Below, piece after piece: positions 14,090-24,800 of a stretch of DNA of 64,000 nucleotides. Position numbers and translations under genes: made by a program. The stretch's first letter is position 1. Every line of letters begins with the position of its first letter. Origin of the DNA: Anoplopoma fimbria (lineage: Eukaryota; Chordata; Actinopteri; Perciformes; Anoplopomatidae); NCBI RefSeq assembly GCF_027596085.1, contig NC_072456.1, forward strand, positions 26,115,469 to 26,179,468, read 5' to 3'. The notes beneath the pieces were generated by a model that saw only the letters and a program-made list of their open reading frames with translations, searched no databases and had not been told where the DNA came from.

Positions 14090-14285
14090 CTCCGACCCTT
14101 TTGTGCTGCTGATGCTGATGATGCTGATGATGCGGGTGCCCGACACACGCACGCACGCATGCACGCACAGCTGCACGCGTGAGATGGAGACTGGGAGGAG
14201 GGTGTGGTCCCAGTCACGACGCGAGCACGTTACTGGGACGTCAGCTCGTCGCTTTTCGGAAGAGGAGGAGGAGGAGGAGACACAG
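14090..14285. promoter_or_regulatory. CpG-rich patch with CRE-like motifs, possible promoter
   Basis: CpG density rises sharply (acacacgcacgcacgcatgc, agtcacgacgcgagcacg) and the patch contains a gacgtcag CRE-like site near 14238 and a GAG-triplet run at 14263-14280. On the minus strand an AGCAAG/GTAGAG splice-donor-like site lies near 14055, so an untranslated first exon of an unidentified minus-strand transcript is possible. No coding exon follows that I can recognise. Confidence 0.25.
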
Positions 14286-14289
14286 AAGC

Positions 14290-15080
14290 TTCATCTCCTG
14301 GGAGGTGTTGTGTCTGTGGACTCTTTAAATATCATCCACATGTTTCCAGAATGATGCTCTCTAATTCACTGATTCTCAACCTTTCTTGTTCCCAGAGTCC
14401 CATTATTATAATATTTACCTTCAAAGGACTCCATCTGATTTATGTTGTTAGATTTTGGTTTTAATTTACAATCATAAATCACAAATTAGTCTCTTGGGGG
14501 CTTTTCGCTCTGTGCAGAATATAAGACATCCTCTGTCCTCTGACCTTCGCTTTGGAAAAGGAAATACTCCCAACAAACATTTTTAAACAGGAAAAGAATA
14601 ATGATAAATATGAAATACAGATATATAACTGAGGAGGAAGTGAAATAGTCACTCTTATGACTCTAATTGGTCTCACTTTAATAGTGAATAAAGCAATGAA
14701 AATAAACTATTCCCCATTTTTCTAGAGACCACTAATCTGATTAACACAATAAGACTAGAACACCACAAAGAGCACAATAAATGTAAAGATTGTGAATAAG
14801 AATCTCCATTTTTTCATCCTGTCTTCTAGAGATATTAAAGCTGCAACTATTAGTCAATTAATCAATCAGTGCAAAAATAACGGGACGCTATTTTAGGACA
14901 TTTTCAAGCAAAAAATGATTGAAATAACCATCTGATAGTTTGTGAGGCTTTCTCATTCAGGATGCTCATTTTGCTCGCTTGTATCCGCACTCTTATTCTT
15001 TCATTCGCTACTCAAAGCTCATGACCGTGTGGGGAGGTTCTGAACGTAGACGGACTCGACTTTAGAGGTTTTCCAGTCAC
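14290..15080. other. No gene recognised; possible hAT-like end near 14370
   Basis: AT-rich non-coding sequence. 'gattctcaacctttcttg' near 14370 resembles the terminus of hAT-type non-autonomous elements, as does a similar end near 28717, but no second terminus was found. Confidence 0.35.
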
Positions 15081-15084
15081 GTCC

Positions 15085-15265
15085 AACTGGTTTGAGGCCT
15101 CGGGGTGGAGACCCAGAACCAGTGGAAGGATGTATATCTCATCTGGACTGGAAACACCTCAGGCTCCTCCAGGAAAACTAGAAAATCTGAGGAGAGGGAC
15201 GTATGGAATACTCTGCTGCCCCATCGACCAGATCTCGAATAAGCAAGAAAGATAATGGGAGGATG
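15085..15265 (+). pseudogene. Decayed non-LTR retrotransposon reverse-transcriptase tail (RTE/Rex-like)
   Basis: Read on the plus strand, the block encodes fragments resembling the C-terminal tail of a common fish LINE: Arg-Pro-Arg-Gly near the start, an Ile-Ser-His-Leu segment in the middle, a leucine-rich stretch, and a Ser-Ala-Ala-Pro segment before 'gaataagcaagaaagataat'. Frame breaks and at least one stop show it is dead. The match is to the general pattern of the RTE/Rex lineage, so the family is tentative. Confidence 0.5.
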
Positions 15266-16216
15266 GATTTTCTCAAATGTATATAATTGTACACTGAATA
15301 TCTTTGGCTTTTGGGTCACACAAAATAATCCAATCTCAAAAGGGGTTTCTAGACTATTTTGACAGACCCTTTTTACCCGAAAAGAATAAAAGGCAGATTA
15401 ACTGAGAATGAATTTAATCGTAAATTGCAGCTCTGAAAGATAAGTTCAAACATATAGTTGTTATTTAAAGATCTCTGCATGAGAGGACTGACATTACATG
15501 TTCCAAAGATCAAACTCATCAGTATATTAAGGATAATCTCCAAAGCTGAAAGCGTGTTTTAGCTTCTATAAATCTAAAAGCATGAGCTGAGATTTATGTT
15601 TTAACCCATTAGCTCCGTATTACAGGCTTTAAAACATATATAATAAAATAACCCTTTAGACTCTGAAGAGACCATTTTAACACGTGTCAAGATTTGGAAC
15701 ATTTTTGTAGATAAACTTACTTCCAGGAAGTGTGCAAAAGATTGATATCAATATCTGGTAATAGCTTTATAAACTCAAGAAAGAGGCTAAATACAACTCA
15801 GCTGGTTCTAGCTATGCCGTAAATGTGTTAAAACCTATAGATCTATGATTGATACTTAGCTTTGAAGAGTAAGGACTAGTATTTCTAGTTAAGTATTTTT
15901 TTGGTAAACAACAAATTGATTTCCTAAGTGTTTGCATTCATCTTTAATACGCTCTCTGTTTGTGAGAGGTCGGGTATGCCTTGTGTTGGCCTTTTGGGGA
16001 GAAACTATCTTCTGATGTTATTAGTGTACAGGACACCCGAGCAGAGCTGGAAGGGTGGATGAGACCGAGAGTGGTGCTGCTGCTCCTCCACACAGAGAGT
16101 CAGGTGATGTAGCTCTGAAGGATACAACAAGAACTGTACCTACTGTAACGTTAAACCTTTACTGACTTAAAACTACACGAAACCTTCAGTGGCCTTAAAG
16201 GAATCTGAATCTCCTC
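15266..16216. other. No gene recognised
   Basis: AT-rich sequence with no coding or repeat signal that I can identify. Confidence 0.5.
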
Positions 16217-16428
16217 AATTATGCGGCTGTGGCACATGAGGTAGAGCGCTTGTCCCGTAACCACAAGGTCGGTGGTTCGAACCCCTCTACTGGCAACATG
16301 CCGAGGTGTCCTTGAGCAAGACACCTAACCCCAAGTTGCTCCCCGGGCGCTTCATTGCAGCCCACTGCTCCTCCGGGATGGGTTAAATGCAGAGAAATAA
16401 TTTCCCCATTGTGGGACTAATAAAGGCT

Positions 16429-16456
<28 letters not shown>
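16217..16456 (+). mobile_element. tRNA-derived SINE
   Basis: The 5' end carries RNA polymerase III promoter boxes: an A-box-like tggcacatgaggtagagc at about 16229 and a B-box ggtggttcgaaccc at about 16272. A unique body follows (gtccttgagcaagacacc) and then a tail near 16418, actaataaaggcttatt, running into a (TTA)n microsatellite. This is the standard layout of a tRNA-derived SINE. It lies about 1.2 kb upstream of CHST14 exon 1. Confidence 0.75.
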
Positions 16457-16459
<3 letters not shown>

Positions 16460-16540
16460 GGCTCAACGCTGAGGAACACACTAGCTGAACTACATGTCCC
16501 ATCTGGCATTTGGGTACTTCAGGATCTATCTTTATTTTGT

Positions 16541-17326
16541 TGTATAGTATGTGTATTTATTGTCTGTGTAGTTGTATAGTATGTGTATTTATTGTCTGTG
16601 TAGTTGTATAGTATGTGTATTTATTGTCTGTGTAGTTGTATAGTATGTGTATTTATTGTCTGTGTAGTTGTATAGTATGTGTATTTATTGTCTGTGTTTG
16701 TGTAGTTGTATAGTATGTGTATTTATTGTCTGTGTAGTTGTATAGTATGTGTATTTATTGTCTGTGTAGTTGTATAGTATGTGTATTTATTGTCTGTGTA
16801 GTTGTATAGTATGTGTATTTATTGTCTGTGTAGTTGTATAGTATGTGTATTTATTGTCTGTGTAGTTGTATAGTATGTGTATTTATTGTCTGTGTAGTTG
16901 TATAGTATGTGTATTTATTGTCTGTGTAGTTGTATAGTATGTGTATTTATTGTCTGTGTAGTTGTATAGTATGTGTATTTATTGTCTGTGTCTGTGTAGT
17001 TGTATAGTATGTGTATTTATTGTCTGTGTAGTTGTATAGTATGTGTATTTATTGTCTGTGTAGTTGTATAGTATGTGTATTTATTGTCTGTGTAGTTGTA
17101 TAGTATGTGTATTTATTGTCTGTGTAGTTGTATAGTATGTGTATTTATTGTCTGTGTAGTTGTATAGTATGTGTATTTATTGTCTGTGTAGTTGTATAGT
17201 ATGTGTATTTATTGTCTGTGTAGTTGTATAGTATGTGTATTTATTGTCTGTGTAGTTGTATAGTATGTGTATTTATTGTCTGTGTAGTTGTATAGTATGT
17301 GTATTTATTGTCTGTCTGTGTAGTTG
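16541..17326 (+). repeat. 32-bp minisatellite, array 1 (~24 units), upstream of CHST14 exon 1
   Basis: Near-perfect head-to-tail repeats of a 32-bp unit that starts tgtatagtatgtgtattt and finishes attgtctgtgtagt. A few units carry an extra 'tctgtg' or 'tttgtg' (near 16696 and 16990). The unit is the exact reverse complement of the one in the array at 18095-19504, so the two arrays form an inverted pair around CHST14 exon 1. Confidence 0.97.
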
Positions 17327-17652
17327 AGCTGCTGCAACACTTGAAGGAATATAATAAAAGGATCCACAAAACCTTATTCTGCAAAAATAAAATGTTTACC
17401 TAATGTGAGCCTACAGAGTTGTTTATTCTTCATTTAAAAGTGTGCAACTGTAAATATGTATTTGTTTTTAATAATTTTCAATAATAAAAAGTTTTATTTT
17501 GAAGGTTGTGGAGAGGGAAATGGGTAGATTTACGCAGGCTTTACGCACAGTGAGCCATGGGGACGTGGTAGGTGACCAGCCTCTGTCTCACTTCAGGAAC
17601 AACTTCAGCAGCAACAGGAGCAGTTATTGAACATCTCACCCGGGGACCAGGC

Positions 17653-20600
17653 ATGCTTCCCCGCAGGCAGGACCTCAGCTCCGGCTCGGTTCGTCGGGGC
17701 TCTGCGGTGCTGCCCTCCCTGCTCACCTTCCTGGTGATCGTGGCGTCCGGAGGCCTGCTGCTCATGATCGAGAAGGGAATGCTGAGCAGCATGGAGACGC
17801 CTCCACCCAGAGGGGCCGGCAGGCGGCAGGACCTCATCAGGAGTCCGGCTGCTGTGGACGTGGACGCACAGGTAGTTAGTTGTGGAGTGGATTATGATTT
17901 GTATGTTTATGAGTATTGTGCAAGATGTGTTGCACAAACTGGAGGATTAAAAGCTTCCACAAGGCTTTTCTGTGGGGGGGTGAAGAAACTTTAANNNNNN
18001 NNNNNNNNNNNNNNNNNNNNNNNNNNNNNNNNNNNNNNNNNNNNNNNNNNNNNNNNNNNNNNNNNNNNNNNNNNNNNNNNNNNNNNNNNNNNNNCAGACA
18101 ATAAATACACATACTATACAACTACACAGACAATAAATACACATACTATACAACTACACAGACAATAAATACACATACTATACAACTACACAGACAATAA
18201 ATACACATACTATACAACTACACAGACAATAAATACACATACTATACAACTACACAGACAATAAATACACATACTATACAACTACACAGACAATAAATAC
18301 ACATACTATACAACTACACAGACAATAAATACACATACTATACAACTACACAGACAATAAATACACATACTATACAACTACACAGACAATAAATACACAT
18401 ACTATACAACTACACAGACAATAAATACACATACTATACAACTACACAGACAATAAATACACATACTATACAACTACACAGACAATAAATACACATACTA
18501 TACAACTACACAGACAATAAATACACATACTATACAACTACACAGACAATAAATACACATACTATACAACTACACAGACAATAAATACACATACTATACA
18601 ACTACACAGACAATAAATACACATACTATACAACTACACAGACAATAAATACACATACTATACAACTACACAGACAATAAATACACATACTATACAACTA
18701 CACAGACAATAAATACACATACTATACAACTACACAGACAATAAATACACATACTATACAACTACACAGACAATAAATACACATACTATACAACTACACA
18801 GACAATAAATACACATACTATACAACTACACAGACAATAAATACACATACTATACAACTACACAGACAATAAATACACATACTATACAACTACACAGACA
18901 ATAAATACACATACTATACAACTACACAGACAATAAATACACATACTATACAACTACACAGACAATAAATACACATACTATACAACTACACAGACAATAA
19001 ATACACATACTATACAACTACACAGACAATAAATACACATACTATACAACTACACAGACAATAAATACACATACTATACAACTACACAGACAATAAATAC
19101 ACATACTATACAACTACACAGACAATAAATACACATACTATACAACTACACAGACAATAAATACACATACTATACAACTACACAGACAATAAATACACAT
19201 ACTATACAACTACACAGACAATAAATACACATACTATACAACTACACAGACAATAAATACACATACTATACAACTACACAGACAATAAATACACATACTA
19301 TACAACTACACACAACTACACAATAAATACACATACTATACAACTACACAGACAATAAATACACATACTATACAACTACACAGACAATAAATACACATAC
19401 TATACAACTACACAGACAATAAATACACATACTATACAACTACACAGACAATAAATACACATACTATACAACTACACAGACAATAAATACACATACTATA
19501 CAAGTTGGTGTTCAAAACACAAAATATACTAAAAAACCTTCTTGTTTGTTTTTGTGCTCTTTACAACCTACACATGTGTATTGTGTCATCTAAATGGGGT
19601 AAAGTAAAAACCCTGAAAAGCTTATTAATTGGTCCTATGCAACCCATAAAAGTGTTGTGTTTGTTACTATAATGAATCTTGCCTTTTATAAAACATTTGC
19701 TCACTTTTAAAGGGGAACTGCAGCGGTTTAGAAGTGCACTTTTAATAATGTTGGGATGAAAAGACAGCTTAAAAAAAGAACTTGAACTCTTGATGTTAAG
19801 TCCCATCATGCAACTTGTTGGTTTCCTGTCTCACATCTGATAAACTCCAGCATGCATGTTTTCTGTTACAACATTTTCAAGCACAAGACGAGATAACCTT
19901 GATGACCCCTTGATGACACAAACCAGACTTGATGCTGTACAGATGTTTCACAAGGCTCAGGAATAAACCATAAACCATAACTAGAAATGTGTAAATTTGC
20001 TGTGATGCACCTTTTAAGAGTCATCAATACGTGTTCCCTCTTAGATCCTCCAGGAGATCCGTAACCGGACCATCAGGACCGTGTGCCGGCAGAAGAACAT
20101 GCCCCACAGCGTGTGGTCCCTGAGCCCGCTGCAGAGGAAGACGCTGCTGCAGCACGTCCTGGTGAACGACCAGTACCGCTTCCTCTACTGCTACGTCCCC
20201 AAGGTGGCCTGCTCCAACTGGAAGCGGGTGCTGAAGGTCCTGAACGGCGCCCTGGAGAACGTGGACGTCAGCGTCAAGATGGACCACCGCAGCGACCTTC
20301 TGTTCTTGTCGTCCCTCAAACCCGAGGAGATCCGCTACCGCCTCAAGCACTACTTCAAGTTCATGTTCGTGCGGGAGCCGATGGAGCGGCTTCTCTCCGC
20401 GTACCGGAACAAGTTCGGGGAGATCGAGTCCTACCAGAAGAAGTACGGCGTGGAGATCGTGACGAGGTACAGAAAAGGCCTCACCAAGGAGGCCACGTCC
20501 GTTAAAGGCGACGACGTGACGTTCGGCGAGTTCGCCCGCTACCTGCTGGACGAGGACTCGGAGCGCATGAACGAGCACTGGATGCCGGTGTACAACCTGT

Positions 20601-20875
20601 GCCAGCCCTGCGCCGTGTCCTACGACTTCATCGGCTCCTACGAGCGTCTGGAGAGCGACTCGGATTACGTGCTCCAGCGCGTCGGGGCGCCCCCTCACGT
20701 CCGCTTCCCGGAGCGGCAGACGTGGTACAAGCCGGTTACCACGGAGACGCTGCACTATTATCTGTGCAGTTTACCTCAGAAGCTGCTGAGGGAACTGCTG
20801 CCCAAGTACATTCTAGACTTCTCCCTCTTCGCTTACACTCTCCCCAACACAACCACTGAGCACTGCCGCCATTAA
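17653..20875 (+). CDS. chst14: Dermatan 4-O-sulfotransferase 1 (carbohydrate sulfotransferase 14), two coding exons
   Basis: Exon 1 is 17653-17871 (donor CAG/GTAGTT) and exon 2 is 20045-20875 (acceptor CCTCTTAG, stop TAA). The phase-0 join gives 349 aa against 376 in human. The protein is a type II Golgi membrane enzyme transferring sulfate from PAPS to the 4-O position of GalNAc in dermatan sulfate. A transmembrane anchor lies at residues ~19-39 ([20 protein letters not shown]). The 5'-phosphosulfate loop [14 protein letters not shown] is at ~121-134, and the 3'-phosphate site [17 protein letters not shown] at ~181-197. N-glycosylation sequons are N80-R-T and the C-terminal N-T-T. The sulfotransferase domain agrees with human CHST14 far better than with CHST11, 12 or 13. 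The start is the first ATG before the anchor. As I recall, human CHST14 has one coding exon, so the ~2.2-kb intron, which contains a scaffold gap and a minisatellite, is notable. Confidence 0.93.
17995..18094. other. Assembly gap (100 N)
   Basis: Exactly 100 N bases, a conventional gap of unknown size, lie between CHST14 exon 1 and the second minisatellite array. Intron length and array size are therefore uncertain. Confidence 0.99.
18095..19504 (-). repeat. 32-bp minisatellite, array 2 (~44 units), inverted relative to array 1
   Basis: About 44 tandem copies of a 32-bp unit (cagacaataaatacacat, then actatacaactaca). This is exactly the reverse complement of the 16541-17326 unit. Homogeneity is very high, with one irregular unit near 19308-19322. 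The array fills most of the known part of the CHST14 intron, and its left end is hidden in the gap. Confidence 0.97.
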
Positions 20876-21410
20876 ATGTGATGAGATTATAATTTTTTTA
20901 TAGAGAATCATTTTTTTAAACTATTTTTTAAATCCCTAGGGAAGAAGCAGTATTTTCATAGCTGTTACACATTTTTACCTGAGATATTTCATTAAAAGAA
21001 AATTGACTATGAAACCACTAAAGCTTGAAATCAGCTGAAGACAAAGATTTAAAAAAAGAAAATAACCTGTAAAATCGCTTCCATTTCAACGTTTTCCTGT
21101 CATGCACTGTTACAGTAAACGAACCAATTCAGTATATAAATAATGATGTAAATAAGGTTGCAAGACCAAATTGTATTTTCTTGTTTCTTCATCCACATGT
21201 CGGAGAAGTCGACGGGTTTATAGCTTCAGTGGTTATTCAGTGGTTTAGCGGGCTAAAACACAAACCATACACTCAGAGTTTTATGGTTTTAAATCAAGCG
21301 TTGTGTGCTTTTGTTTCACGTCACATCCTCTCCTCTCCATCCGTCTCCCATCTTTCCTAATGTTCGGACAATTTACCTCGTAATAAAACAGAAGATAAAG
21401 TTCAGCGATC
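20876..21410 (+). other. chst14: CHST14 3' UTR with poly(A) signal
   Basis: AT-rich sequence follows the TAA stop, with an AATAAA signal at 21382-21387 that predicts cleavage near 21400-21410. It runs up to the convergent CEP135 3' end. Confidence 0.6.
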
Positions 21411-21424
21411 ATCACTGCAATTCA

Positions 21425-21879
21425 TGTCATTTTTGAATCGCTTTATTTTATGAATAATTTAATAATTTAAACATTTTAGAAAAAAAAACATGAAGCATAA
21501 TACACATAACCACAGGGTTGAACAAATACTGTTTTTGCTACATATATGAGGTTATAGTTAAATTCATTTCAGGAGAGCTAACTCTCAAAGCTGGAGCCTC
21601 ATTTTACTGTGTAACGTACCGACAGAGACGACATTTGGCATCCAGTTATGTGAGTGGAATCAACGAGACGTTAATATAAAAAATACAAAAATGTGTTTGA
21701 ATGTTCGCATGGTCATTAGTTTCAGTAAACACCCAGGCATGATTTCACCACAGGTCGCTGCAGGATAATTAATGCAGAGACTTACGGAGGCCTTCACAGT
21801 TCATGTCCGGACCCAAACCTTTAAAGTTTCTAGTGGTTTCTGACTCATCAGATCCTTCACTTGTCTGTCTCTCTAGTCG
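21425..21879 (-). other. cep135: CEP135 3' UTR with poly(A) signal
   Basis: Downstream of the minus-strand CEP135 stop (21880-21882), an AATAAA occurs at 21447-21442 (minus strand). Expected cleavage is near 21415-21430, leaving almost no spacer to the CHST14 3' end. Confidence 0.55.
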
Positions 21880-24800
21880 TTAATCCTTGAAGCTCACACT
21901 TCTGAAAAGAGAAAGAAAAAGATTTGTTAGAGATTTTCATGAAATAAGGCAGATACATTTTTTTACATTTAAAAACAGTTATTGCTCATTATTTTTGCTT
22001 TTTTTAAAATCAAAAATCTGTGCTTCTGTTTTTAACTTGGACCCTATTTTCCCACGTTTTTCTAGTATTGAGCGAGAACTTTGACACAAAAAGATGGGAA
22101 AATATGGTCCAGGTTGAAACACCGGCTAAATTCCTGGACTGAAAATCAAAATCAACAAGCCCTAAAAAAGCCGAATCCTTTTCCTGTCCAAAGCCTTACC
22201 TGTCGGCTGACTTGTCGGCTGACTTGTCGGTGGAGCGGTTGAGACTTCGGAGGATGGAGCGGTCTGAGGAGGTGTGGGGAGAACCGGAGGAAGCGTCGAG
22301 GGACAACGAGCTCTGCAGCGACGAGAACGACACTCCCTGTCTGCGCATCTCCTGAACTGCTCGTTCACTGAAGACAGAGAGACAATTAAACAATCACAAA
22401 ATTATATTTTTGTTTCTGCTGTATCGTTACATCCTTGTAACTAAAACATGTATTTAAGTACTTACTTGTTAATGATTGTAAGACTTTTGATAATCAATTC
22501 AGTTGTTTGAGTCTTTTGTTCTTCAAAAGAGTCATTGGTTGCAGAATCTGACGTGAACATTTGCAGTTATTTTGGTATGTATTATATGTAAATAAGTGGA
22601 ATATCTTTACCAGTTATTCAAAAAAGTAGTTTTATTTTCAACAAACTTAATAACAACAAAGTTTCCAGCCGCAAGAGGACTTTTTTCACTGGTTAACAAA
22701 AAATAAGAGATCCTGATGATATGCTACTTCAGAGATCTGACGTTAAAGGGATAGTTTGGATGTTTAGAAGTGTGTTTGTATGAGGTACTTCTCCATAGTC
22801 AGTGTTTTACTACAGTAGATGGAGTTTAGAGAAACTCCAGCACGGGAGCAAATCAATGTTCTGCTGTGGACGTATTTTAAACACCTAAAAGAATCAATAT
22901 CAGTTTAAGTGAACGCTATATTTAGAATATTTTCACCTCTTTATCTTGCTGTCAGACAGACCTTTATGACGGGGAACTGAAGCAGTTATCTACGCTCTCT
23001 ACAAACACACCAGACTTTATTGACAAAAACTGTTTATTTTACCTCTCAGAACACAGTCTACGGGTCTACTGCTGCCTTGTTTGACTAGTTTGTTTGTGTG
23101 ACTTTGGTGTTTTTTAAGGTTAGTTTGTATTCAACAAAATCACACAATAACACAAACCAAGTTATCTAGGCAGTCGACCAGCAACGTTGGTATTTCTTTG
23201 GTGTTTCAGTTCCATGTCAATCTAAATATAGCAAACACTTAAACTGGTATTGATTTTTTAAAGGTCGCTAAAATACTGCTTCTACAAACTGGACTTCAAA
23301 AAATAGGAACAATCTCTTTAAGAAAGTCTATTTTTGCAGCCTCTTCAAGCGAAAGACTAGCTTATATTAAGAAGTAAACTAGTTTGTTGCATCAACTACG
23401 CTACTTATGTAGTTGTATGGCTATAAAATACATTATAACTTTAGAATAGTTGAGTTACATCCCAAAGTTAGTATGAAATACCTTTTTGTGGTGATAACAA
23501 CAGATCTACTTTGTGTCAAACTTCCAGTTTTGGCTCTACTACATATAAATAATGCCGGGTTAGGAGTTGAAAAGTCAGCTCACCGTTCAAAGCGCTCACT
23601 GGTCAACTGTCTTTTCAGAACGTCCATCTCCGTCTGCAGCTGAGAGACTTTGCCGCGGAGCTGAGACACCTCCCTGGTATGCTCCACGCTGAGTGCATTC
23701 ACACACAAATCATCATCAACAAATTGTTAAAAAAAAAAGGGCATTTATTTATTCAAGTCGTTCAGCTCGAGCCAACATGTTGGATTCGTTTACGTTTTGC
23801 TGTCAGCCAGGGTCAGCCGATCACGCAGGACCTTCAGGTCCGACTCTCTCTCGCTGGCTGTCAGGTGGGTTTGGAACTCCTTGTGCCGATTGGTGGAGAG
23901 AAGAGTCTCGAGGTTACGGACAGTCAGCCTCTCACTGGCCAGTTGTTTCTTAAGAAGCTCCGCCTCCGACCGAACATCCTCCAGTTCTCCCGTGACCTAG
24001 AAGACATGGTTTTATTTACAGAGAGCAGAAATAACTGCTTAACTACAAGCTTAAACCTACAGCTGAATGAAACCAGAGCACAACAAAGGTAAAGTTACTA
24101 AAAGGAACTTTTAATTTGTGTTCATTTTGTCGGTCAAAAGTGGAAGTGTTTCCAAAAAACAGACTCTCTTTAGAAAACCTCTTATTTTAATGCGGTAGGG
24201 TCTGACAGTCTGTCCCTCTCAGTCCTGGTTCTGGTTCCCCAATTCCTGGGTCTGTCCACAGTGGACTGGTCTCTGCTGGAGTCTGAGCTGAAGGAGTTTC
24301 TGGTGAACCTGCATGATTTCATCTGGTTTCTCCAGATTCCGACCCGGTGGCTCCGATGACGAGCTTTAAGAATAACTTTATAGAAACAGACGATCTTCTC
24401 TCTGATGGTCTGGTTTACTGATGGAGGTCTATAGAGGATCAGGACTAAACTGAGACTGGTTCAGAACCAGTTAAAAGTTCCTCACAGTAACTTTAAGCCA
24501 AAGCAGCGGGCCTCACCCTCTCGAGGTCCATGCTCCTGGAGGTCAGCTGACGTACGGTGAGCTCCTTTCCAGAGTCCAGCTTGACACACAGCTCCCTGAC
24601 GGATGCCAGATCGGAGAGGAGAGCCGCCTTCTCCTCCTGTGTTTTGTGGAGCTCCTCCTCTAGCCGGGACATCCCGCGCACCAGCGACGATACCTGGGCC
24701 TCGTAAGCATGCAGGGCCTGTGTGTGCTTTGGGAAATCGGCGGAGTGAAAGGTATATTCATCAGAAACGTGAAAGAAAGACTTAACACCTCTGAATTTCT

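Noticed and set aside
16229..16290. tRNA-like A and B boxes as a functional tRNA gene
   Set aside because: No acceptor stem or cloverleaf closes, and the boxes are followed by a SINE body and tail.
17580..17600. cacttcag/gaac as an acceptor for an upstream CHST14 exon
   Set aside because: The site is plausible, but no upstream donor could be chosen and the ATG at 17653 already precedes the membrane anchor. At most it affects the 5' UTR.
20024..20755. 243-residue minus-strand frame
   Set aside because: It is the antisense shadow of the GC-rich CHST14 catalytic exon.
22196..22200. TAA immediately after GAC AGG as the CEP135 stop
   Set aside because: The bases form a strong splice donor (CAG/GTAAGG), and a perfect acceptor at 21902 gives an in-phase terminal exon ending TAA at 21880. 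Use of the earlier stop through intron retention remains possible.
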